Origin: Clostridia bacterium
Lineage (GTDB): Bacteria; Bacillota; Clostridia; Lachnospirales; Anaerotignaceae
Assembly: GCA_022651385.1 (NCBI GenBank)
Contig: JALCQR010000001.1
Location: 1-64,000, forward strand
Reading direction: 5' to 3'
Length of the DNA stretch: 64,000 bases
Part shown: piece by piece, positions 57,866 through 64,000 of the stretch
How positions within the stretch are numbered: the stretch's first letter is position 1
Layout of the letters: the number at the start of each line of letters is the position of its first letter
Notes under the pieces: generated by a model
What the model saw: only the letters and a program-made list of their open reading frames with translations
Databases searched by the model: none
What the model was told of the DNA's origin: nothing
Program-made: the position numbers and the translations under genes

Positions 57866-58176
57866 GAAAAGGCGTGACGATGGTGACGGTATTTCAGATA
57901 GTGGGCCCGGTGTCTCAGACATCGACACCATCGTCACAGCCGTCACGGAGAGTTTGGGTGGAGTGCAAGGATGCCCTTTTTAAAGGGCGTCCCCCTGTTG
58001 GGGGCACTGTCCGCAGACAGTGGGGCAAAGCCCCAACCGCTGCAGGCGGATAACTACCTCGTAGGGCGCAAAGGCACTTTTGATGCGAAGTGTCAAAAGT
58101 GCTTTTGCGTTACTTTTGACAAAAGTAACAAAACCCGGCATTCGCCGAATATTAGCCGACAAAGAAAGGAGAGTCA
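57866..58176 (+). other. oriT-like palindrome block upstream of the relaxase gene
   Basis: The 311-base gap holds stacked hairpins: CACTGTC-CGCA-GACAGTG, GGGGC-AAA-GCCCC, GCACTTTTGA/TCAAAAGTGC (58074-58102, perfect ten-base arms, nine-base loop) and GTTACTTTTG/CAAAAGTAAC around a single A (58109-58129). Nested palindromes just upstream of a MobV relaxase are typical of its origin of transfer. A 69-codon frame through this block is probably not a gene. Confidence 0.7.
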
Positions 58177-59412
58177 ATGAAGCGGACAATCAGCGTCATG
58201 ATCGGGAAAGGGTGCCTCAACCATAACGAGCGGAAATTCCATGCAAAAAATACCGACCCAGAACGTACATATTTGAATCAGACTTATTGCAATGAGCGGA
58301 TTCAGAATGTCTATCATGAACTGTTTGATGATGCGGTAAAGCGCTATAACGCCAAACAGAAACGGAGCGACCGCTGCATTTCCGACTATTACCGTAAAAT
58401 CCGCACGGGTAAACAGGAAAAGCCGTTCCATGAAGTAATCATCCAAATCGGAAATAAGGATAATACCGGCGTCCTGACGGAGAACGGCAAGGTTGCTGTT
58501 AGCGCTCTGAATGAGTATATGGAAGACTTTAAAAAGCGAAACCCGTATCTCCGGGTCTTTTCTGCTCATCTGCATATGGATGAGGCCACGCCACATTTAC
58601 ATATCGATTTTGTTCCGTTTACCACCGGCAGCAAGCGCGGTTTGGATTCGCGGGTATCGCTGAAACAGGCGCTGGCGGCGCAGGGTTTCAAGGGTGGCAG
58701 CCGGCAGGATACGGAGTGGAACCAATGGGTCGATGCGGAGAAACAGCAGCTTGCCCTTGTGATGGAGCGCCATGGTATTGAGTGGGAAAAACTCGGAACG
58801 CATGAAAAACATCTCAGCGTTTTGAATTTTGAAAAGCAGGAGCGGGAAAAAGAGGTTGTCCGGCTGGATGACCAGATTGGAAAGCAGCTCACTGATTTGC
58901 AACGGTTGGATACCAAACAGAAAAGCCTGCAAGCCGGTATCGGACAGACGGAAAAATCGCTGGAGGTGGTGCAGAAGAAGCTGAATCGCCTGCAAAAACA
59001 AGAATCGTTGGTAAATCTCAATGTGGACCGTTATGACACCGAGAAAAAATGGCAACTTCCTGAGCCGGGAGCGTTGATGTCGGCCAGAAGCTACAAAATC
59101 AAGATTGTGGAGCCGTTTATTTCCAAACTGAAAGACATAATTCGAAGTATTGTGGCGCAGTATCTGCGGCTGAAAGGAAAGACGGATGATCTGGAAAATC
59201 AGCTTGCCAGCGCCAACGAGCGACTTGGCACACTGAATGCCTCATTTGACCGTATGGCACAGGAAACACTGACTCTCCGTCGGACTCTCGTGGATTACAA
59301 ACGGATTCGGCGTGCGTTTGGGGAGCAGCAGGCCGATCGGCTGCTGGAACAGGCAAAAAAGGAAGAACGGAGCAGAAATATATTCTCGAAAACGAGAAGA
59401 ATAGATAGATGA
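58177..59412 (+). CDS. MobV-family relaxase (plasmid recombination enzyme)
   Basis: A 411-residue Mob_Pre protein. The relaxase motif HLHMDEATPHLHIDFVPF, with its HxDExTPHxH core, is at about residues 129-146. The N-terminus and the NP(Y)LRVFSAHLHMDE lead-in also match. The C-terminal half is coiled coil (about 220-390). It should nick the oriT block just upstream and lead the strand in conjugation, helped by a coupling system supplied by another element. AAAGGAGAG precedes the ATG. Last gene of the mobilization module before an AT-rich boundary. Confidence 0.92.
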   Translation: MKRTISVMIGKGCLNHNERKFHAKNTDPERTYLNQTYCNERIQNVYHELFDDAVKRYNAKQKRSDRCISDYYRKIRTGKQEKPFHEVIIQIGNKDNTGVLTENGKVAVSALNEYMEDFKKRNPYLRVFSAHLHMDEATPHLHIDFVPFTTGSKRGLDSRVSLKQALAAQGFKGGSRQDTEWNQWVDAEKQQLALVMERHGIEWEKLGTHEKHLSVLNFEKQEREKEVVRLDDQIGKQLTDLQRLDTKQKSLQAGIGQTEKSLEVVQKKLNRLQKQESLVNLNVDRYDTEKKWQLPEPGALMSARSYKIKIVEPFISKLKDIIRSIVAQYLRLKGKTDDLENQLASANERLGTLNASFDRMAQETLTLRRTLVDYKRIRRAFGEQQADRLLEQAKKEERSRNIFSKTRRIDR

Positions 59413-59678
59413 GGCAGATGTGCAATAGAAGACAAAGAACATAAATGTAAGTTAAAATAAGTTATGCATAGAACATGACAAAAAATAATGTAAAAAATAT
59501 TGACACGAGAAAAAATATATGATATATTCTATACAGGACAAGAAAATACCGTCAAAAGCAGTGGCAACTACTCTTGACGGTACCCTCATTGATATACTTC
59601 AATCTAATTGCATGATAGCAAAATTCCATCGATTTGTCAATGAAGGCTTGTTACTTTGGCAAGAAGGAGGACACTATC
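59413..59678 (+). promoter_or_regulatory. Promoter and stem-loop leader of the restriction-modification cargo
   Basis: TTGACA (59500-59505), 17-base spacer, TATATT (59523-59528). The leader then holds a perfect nine-base inverted repeat TACCGTCAA (59547-59555) and TTGACGGTA (59574-59582). The DNA is much more AT-rich than the mobilization module before it. The stem-loop has no T run and could be an operator or attenuation structure. Confidence 0.65.
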
Positions 59679-59882
59679 ATGCGATTTTATGCTAATAAAA
59701 ATGCACAGTCGAATGGGGATCACGAAGTTCATCGCTCGACATGCAACTGGTTACCAGATGCCGAAAATCGGTTATACTTAGGCGATTTTTTGACGTCACA
59801 GGACGCAGTAAGAGAAGCAAAGCAATACTATGACCGTGCTGACGGTTGTGCCTATTGCTGCCCTGAGTCGCATACATCCTAA
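59679..59882 (+). CDS. Small Cys/His-rich putative zinc-binding protein
   Basis: A 67-residue protein. The spacing HRSTCNWLPDAENRLYLGDF ... GCAYCCPE resembles the zinc-binding fold of the Ada N-terminal domain (a Cys, an Asn-Arg-Leu turn, then a CxxC-like pair). AAGGAGG precedes the ATG at 59679. It starts the cargo operon before the type I R-M genes. Relation to Ada is pattern-level only; a DNA-damage or DNA-binding role is a guess. Confidence 0.65.
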   Translation: MRFYANKNAQSNGDHEVHRSTCNWLPDAENRLYLGDFLTSQDAVREAKQYYDRADGCAYCCPESHTS

Positions 59883-59889
59883 TTCTTTT

Positions 59890-59917
59890 CAGCCCGTCCG
59901 CATTTGTGGGCGGGCTG
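59890..59917 (+). other. Strong hairpin between the small zinc-type gene and the half hsdS
   Basis: CAGCCCGTCCGCA and TGGGCGGGCTG pair nearly fully (one bulge each side), without a T run. It could be a transcript-processing or weak terminator site. Confidence 0.5.
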
Positions 59918-59938
59918 AGACTTAATAAGGAGCATTCT

Positions 59939-60535
59939 ATGGAAAAGTTGAAACTGTCAAGGATTGCGACTGTGCAGAGTGGTTTAGTTCTGAACCGAAA
60001 AGAAGCCAGAGAATTCGGATTGGTAAAGAAGCAATATAAACGGTTAAGCTTACGCTCGCTTGGCGATAATGGGTCTCTGAAAATTAATGAGTTGGATGAA
60101 TATAATTCTACTGAGATTCTCGACCAAACGGTTTTGACTCAGGAGAAAGATATTGTTGCTAGGTTGTTTGCACCTATTTTTCCAGTAACAATACAAGAAA
60201 ATGAAACCGGGTTTGTCATTCCTTCACAGCTAGCAGTAATCCGGCTAAAGAATGCACGCAAGATCATGCCGGATTATTTAAGGTGGTATTTATCAGTACC
60301 ATTAGTTACAGATAAAATTCTTTTAAAGGAAGGTTGGCAAGTGCAGCGGGCAATAAAGATCAGCACACTGTCTGATATTTATATTCCAATTCCGCCACTA
60401 CAGAAACAGCGGCTTATCGTTCAAATATGCACAACGGGTATGAAACGCGAGAGTCTATATCGCGAGCTTATCGAGCAAGAAAAACTTTATATGAATGCGC
60501 AGATTCAGAAAATAATCGGAGGAACAGTGGAATGA
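59939..60535 (+). CDS. Half-size type I R-M specificity protein (single TRD)
   Basis: A 198-residue protein that matches one half of a type I HsdS: one target-recognition domain and one conserved helical arm (ISTLSDIYIPIPPLQKQRLIVQI, then a coiled-coil tail). Full HsdS proteins have two of each. It ends by overlapping hsdM by four bases (ATGA). Two half subunits can form a functional dimer that recognises a palindromic-like split site, but a full HsdS is also encoded downstream. ATG 59939 follows AAGGAG. Confidence 0.8.
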   Translation: MEKLKLSRIATVQSGLVLNRKEAREFGLVKKQYKRLSLRSLGDNGSLKINELDEYNSTEILDQTVLTQEKDIVARLFAPIFPVTIQENETGFVIPSQLAVIRLKNARKIMPDYLRWYLSVPLVTDKILLKEGWQVQRAIKISTLSDIYIPIPPLQKQRLIVQICTTGMKRESLYRELIEQEKLYMNAQIQKIIGGTVE

Positions 60536-62097
60536 GTACGTCAAAAAAAAATATTGAGAATGCGTTGATGCGTTGCGCGGATTCACTACGGGATACCATT
60601 GATGCAGCAAACTATAAGGACTATGTTCTTCCGCTTATGTTTGTAAAATACCTTAGCGACACATATACGGAAAAAGTGCAGGAACTGGAAAAAGAATATG
60701 AGGGCATACGCTTGGAGAGGCAAAAGCGGTATCTTCCGTTTACTGTTGCGCAGGATTGCTCTTTTTCTACCCTTTATGAACAAAGATATTCGGATAAAAT
60801 CGGCGAAATTATCAATATGGCGATGCGTCAGATTGAAAATGACAATAATCAACAACTTGCCGGTGTTTTAAACACAACCGATTATAACAGCGAAAACGCA
60901 CTTGGCACTCGTGAACATAAAAACGCAATTCTTAGAGAGTTGCTTGAAGATCTGTATCCTCTGGATCTGCGTCCGTCACAGATTGAAGTTACGGAAGGAC
61001 AGGTTCCGGCGGATGTCATTGGTGATGCCTATGAATATATGATCGGTCAGTTCGCGAGCATGGCAGGCAAAAAGGCGGGCTCTTTCTACACACCAGCTGC
61101 GGTGTCGGAATTAATGGCCCGTATTGTTGCTGTCAAACCAGGTGACCGGCTGTACGATCCCACATGCGGTTCCGGCTCCCTCTTGATAAAATGCGCAAAA
61201 CAGGCTCGGTCAAAACAGATTTCCATATATGGTCAAGAGGTTAACGGCTCCTCGGTCGCTATGGCAAAGATGAATATGTATATCCATGAGATAAGCGATG
61301 CAAAGATTGCTTGGGGTGATACCCTCGCCAACCCTATGTTTAAAGATGACGATGGAAATCTTCTTACTTTTGATGCTATCGTTGCAAATATGCCTTTCTC
61401 CAAAGATAAATGGGCTGTCGGTTTTAATCCAGGCGGCGAATCCAGTGGCAAAGGAAAAAAAGAATTCAAGATGGAAGCCACGCTGGATAAGTACCACCGT
61501 TTTGATTGGGGTGTGCCTCCGGCAAGTAAGGGTGACTGGGCTTTCTTGCTTCATATGATTGCCAGTCTTGCTGTTGGCGGAAGAATTGCTGCTGTCGCCC
61601 CACATGGTGTCCTGTTCCGTGGTGCCGCAGAAGGCAGAATCCGCCGGAGAATTGTGGACGAAAACCTATTGGATACAGTTATTGGATTGCCGGAAAATCT
61701 GTTTTATGGTACCAGCATCCCCGCCTGTATTCTTGTATTCAAAAGGGGACGTAAAAACACAGACATCTGCTTTATTGATGCCAGCAAGAAAGATGAGAAC
61801 GGTAATCTCCGTTATGTAAAAGTATCAAACCAGAATGAACTCAGTGAGAAGAACATTAATGATATCGTAACGGCTTATAAGAATCGTGTTGATGTAGAAA
61901 AGTTCGTTCATGTTGCATCTTTGGAAGAAATCAGACAAAATGACTACAATCTAAACATTCCACGCTATGTGGATACCTTCGAAGAGGAAGAACCGATTGA
62001 TATTGAGTCCGTTCAGCAGAATATTGCACATTTAAAAATTGAAATTACTGAAGCAGAAAAGCAAATGGATGCTTATCTAAAGGAGCTTGGTTTATAA
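60532..62097 (+). CDS. hsdM: Type I restriction-modification methyltransferase subunit
   Basis: A 521-residue N6-adenine methyltransferase: N-terminal HsdM helical domain, VIGDAYEYMIGQFASMAGKKAGSFYTP-type entry (GDAYEYMIGQFAS), SAM motif DPTCGSGSLLIKC, and catalytic motif VANMPFSKDKW. NMPF in place of NPPF is a variant also found in HsdM proteins. It overlaps the half hsdS by four bases. It methylates the adenine of the host site chosen by an S subunit. Confidence 0.94.
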   Translation: MSTSKKNIENALMRCADSLRDTIDAANYKDYVLPLMFVKYLSDTYTEKVQELEKEYEGIRLERQKRYLPFTVAQDCSFSTLYEQRYSDKIGEIINMAMRQIENDNNQQLAGVLNTTDYNSENALGTREHKNAILRELLEDLYPLDLRPSQIEVTEGQVPADVIGDAYEYMIGQFASMAGKKAGSFYTPAAVSELMARIVAVKPGDRLYDPTCGSGSLLIKCAKQARSKQISIYGQEVNGSSVAMAKMNMYIHEISDAKIAWGDTLANPMFKDDDGNLLTFDAIVANMPFSKDKWAVGFNPGGESSGKGKKEFKMEATLDKYHRFDWGVPPASKGDWAFLLHMIASLAVGGRIAAVAPHGVLFRGAAEGRIRRRIVDENLLDTVIGLPENLFYGTSIPACILVFKRGRKNTDICFIDASKKDENGNLRYVKVSNQNELSEKNINDIVTAYKNRVDVEKFVHVASLEEIRQNDYNLNIPRYVDTFEEEEPIDIESVQQNIAHLKIEITEAEKQMDAYLKELGL

Positions 62098-62155
62098 GTG
62101 ATATCGTAAAATACAGCGATAAGAGTTTGAAGAAACTGAAAGGGAGGATAAATGA

Positions 62156-62626
62156 ATGTCAAAGCTAAAAGAAGCCGATTTCTATTATGGAGCTGTTTTG
62201 TCAAATCTCCTAAACAACCACATTTGTCCAGCTCTAATTGAGGGCGGAACTGATCGTCAGATTTATGATTTCACAACTGATAATACGGAATTCAGACTTT
62301 TTGTAAAATATCGTTCCGAACCTATAAAAACAAAAACAGTAAATTACTTAAGCTGGCAGTTCGCTTTTTCAGATTCAGATATTCGGGAACTTTCAGACTA
62401 TTATAGTCAGAATATGAATGTTTCACTTGGCCTTGTCTGTGGAGATGTTCCGATGAGGCAAAGCCAATATGCAGTTTTACATAAAGATGAGTTGAAAGAG
62501 CAACTGCTGCAGCCCGGGAAGAAATCCATTACCCTAAGCATAAAAAAATGCGAGCGTGCTTTTAGGCTGTCTGTAGGCGGCGGAAGAGAAAAAGCTATCC
62601 AAATTCCCTCGAACAGGCTGTACTAA
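62156..62626 (+). CDS. Hypothetical protein of the R-M locus
   Basis: A 156-residue soluble protein between hsdM and hsdS. I cannot assign it. It is mixed alpha/beta, with an IYDFTTDNTEFRLFVKYRSEP stretch (first 15 residues IYDFTTDNTEFRLFV) that has the Asp-x(n)-Lys look of a degenerate PD-(D/E)xK fold, and a basic C-terminus. GGGAGG precedes the ATG. Its place in the operon suggests a role in restriction, anti-phage defence or control of the nuclease; this is inference. Confidence 0.65.
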   Translation: MSKLKEADFYYGAVLSNLLNNHICPALIEGGTDRQIYDFTTDNTEFRLFVKYRSEPIKTKTVNYLSWQFAFSDSDIRELSDYYSQNMNVSLGLVCGDVPMRQSQYAVLHKDELKEQLLQPGKKSITLSIKKCERAFRLSVGGGREKAIQIPSNRLY

Positions 62627-62652
62627 GGTTGTTAACTTAAGGAGATTACTTC

Positions 62653-63903
62653 ATGACCGAAGAGATCAAAGCAAGGATAGAACAGATTAAAGCAGGTAAG
62701 GTACCGGAAGGGTACATAAAAACGAGAGCCGGACTTATGCCATCTGACTGGAATATTAATAAAAAAGCTAAAGAAGTCTTCAGACGACATACGGATAAAA
62801 AGCATGATGATTCATTGGAAATATTGGCAGCAACGCAAGAAAACGGGATTGTTCCAAGAAGTCAGATTAACATAGATATTAAGTGTTCAGAAGAAGGCAT
62901 TAATGGGTATAAGAAAGTCGATGCGGGTGACTTTGTAATTAGCCTGCGTTCTTTTCAAGGTGGAATTGAGTATTCTCCATACGACGGTATAGTAAGTCCG
63001 GCATATACAGTCCTGAAACCTGCCATTCCGATATCAAACGAATACTACAAAAATTACTTTAAGACAGAAGAATTTATCAGCAGATTGAATAGCACTATTT
63101 ATGGTATTCGTGATGGAAAACAGATCGGATATGATGATTTTGGGGATTTAATCATTCATAACCCTCCATTGTCGGAGCAGCAGAATATCGCTGATATTCT
63201 GCTGCAATGCGACAAAGTAATTGCTTTAAAAAAAGAGCGTATCAAGGAAGAAAAGAAGCTGAAAAAGTGGCTGATGCAAAAGTTGCTTAATCCGAACAGC
63301 GGAGTAAGGTTGCCAGGATATGAGAAAAGTGAATGGGAAAAAACTAATATTGGTTGTGTTACGATTTCATTTTCTGGTGGAACTCCGGAATCCTCAAAAA
63401 AGGAATATTATTGCGAGAATGGAATTCCGTTTATAAGGTCTGGTGAAATTAGCTCCACAAAAACAGAATTATTTCTTACACAGAAAGGGTATCAAAACTC
63501 CTCTGCGAAAATGGTTAACAAAGGAGATTTACTGTATGCGTTATATGGAGCCAATAGTGGTGATTGTTTCATCTCACAAATTCATGGAGCAATCAATCAA
63601 GCCATTCTATGTATAAGAAGTACAAAAGTCAATATTGTTTTTCTCTATTATGTTCTAAAAAATGCCCAAAATCACATTGTCTCCACTTATTTACAAGGCG
63701 GTCAGGGAAATTTATCGGCGGCCATAATTAAAAAAATAAGTGCATTTATTCCAATACAAAATGAGCAAATTGCTATTTGCAAAGTCCTTTCTACACAAGA
63801 CGAAAAAATTCATAGATTAGAACAAGAACTTGCCCAATGGCAGCAAAAGAAAAAAGCCCTGATGCAGCTTCTACTGACTGGGATTGCGAGGGTTCCAATA
63901 TGA
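62653..63903 (+). CDS. hsdS: Type I R-M specificity subunit (two TRDs)
   Basis: A 416-residue HsdS. Two target-recognition domains (about 25-170 and 230-375) are each followed by a conserved helical spacer: PPLSEQQNIADILLQCDKVI near 180 and IQNEQIAICKVLSTQDEKI near 380. With HsdM it would choose a bipartite site. AAGGAGATT precedes its ATG. A following gene overlaps its stop by ATGA. Confidence 0.93.
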   Translation: MTEEIKARIEQIKAGKVPEGYIKTRAGLMPSDWNINKKAKEVFRRHTDKKHDDSLEILAATQENGIVPRSQINIDIKCSEEGINGYKKVDAGDFVISLRSFQGGIEYSPYDGIVSPAYTVLKPAIPISNEYYKNYFKTEEFISRLNSTIYGIRDGKQIGYDDFGDLIIHNPPLSEQQNIADILLQCDKVIALKKERIKEEKKLKKWLMQKLLNPNSGVRLPGYEKSEWEKTNIGCVTISFSGGTPESSKKEYYCENGIPFIRSGEISSTKTELFLTQKGYQNSSAKMVNKGDLLYALYGANSGDCFISQIHGAINQAILCIRSTKVNIVFLYYVLKNAQNHIVSTYLQGGQGNLSAAIIKKISAFIPIQNEQIAICKVLSTQDEKIHRLEQELAQWQQKKKALMQLLLTGIARVPI

Positions 63904-64000
63904 CTAAAACTTTTAAAGCAACATGCCCGTATTGTGGCACAAGAGTATATTTAGAATTATGGGGTGAAGGATACAAGGAACAAAAAGAAACGAAAAGCGG
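63900..64000 (+). CDS. Partial gene with zinc-ribbon start, cut by the window edge
   Basis: ATG 63900 overlaps the hsdS stop, so the gene is coupled to it. The 33 visible residues begin MTKTFKATCPYCGTRVYLE, with a CxxC as in small zinc ribbons. The rest is outside the window; a nuclease or another defence protein could follow. Confidence 0.6.
   Translation, partial: MTKTFKATCPYCGTRVYLELWGEGYKEQKETKS

Noticed and set aside
57971-58189. 69-codon frames in both directions before the relaxase gene
   Set aside because: They lie across nested palindromes that are better explained as oriT; no binding site.

Overview
The window is a low-GC Gram-positive chromosome segment. AT-rich codons, strong GGAGG ribosome binding sites, frequent TTG starts, a T-box leader and lipoprotein solute-binding proteins point to Firmicutes, class Clostridia. 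The tandem beta-alanyl-CoA/3-aminobutyryl-CoA ammonia-lyase-like genes recall amino-acid-fermenting relatives of Clostridium propionicum (Anaerotignum), but that placement is tentative.

1-10.4 kb: the 3' end of a 16S rRNA gene and tRNA-Tyr, with no 23S gene following; then on the minus strand a sugar-type ABC transporter (lipoprotein SBP, an ATPase fused to a permease, a second permease) with an amidohydrolase and an AraC regulator; then a DHA2 drug exporter, a LytM peptidase and a Leu-Phe-Gly tRNA operon. 10.4-16.5 kb: TfoX-N and VOC proteins, an M29 aminopeptidase, an S8 protease, a Cys/Gly-rich membrane peptide, a coiled-coil protein with a repeat tail, and YjbQ.

16.5-35 kb: a cluster of DnaA boxes, an RND efflux pair whose adaptor gene has an in-frame stop, a cytidylate-kinase-like protein, and a coupled five-gene operon in which a small alarmone synthetase sits between two two-component systems. 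Then come an EamA transporter, a polar amino acid ABC transporter and a 1299-residue soluble hybrid kinase. 35-54 kb is mostly housekeeping and metabolism: asparaginase, the two lyases, a diacylglycerol-kinase-like protein, rplS with its leader, signal peptidase, the copA-csoR copper operon with a clear CsoR operator, HU, rqcP, T-box-controlled ileS, LysR, threonine dehydratase, panB, guaB and guaA. A dispersed intergenic repeat occurs three times between 26.8 and 43.6 kb.

54-64 kb: an integrative mobilizable element starts just after guaA, a known integration hotspot. It has an XRE repressor with a small partner, paired operators at divergent promoters, a small ORF, excisionase, tyrosine integrase, a MobC-like protein, a RepA-like ATPase, an oriT-like palindrome block and a MobV relaxase. 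Its int-mob part is visibly richer in G+C than the host DNA. It carries a type I restriction-modification locus (half HsdS, HsdM, an unknown protein, full HsdS) that runs off the right edge, so hsdR and the right attachment site are not seen.
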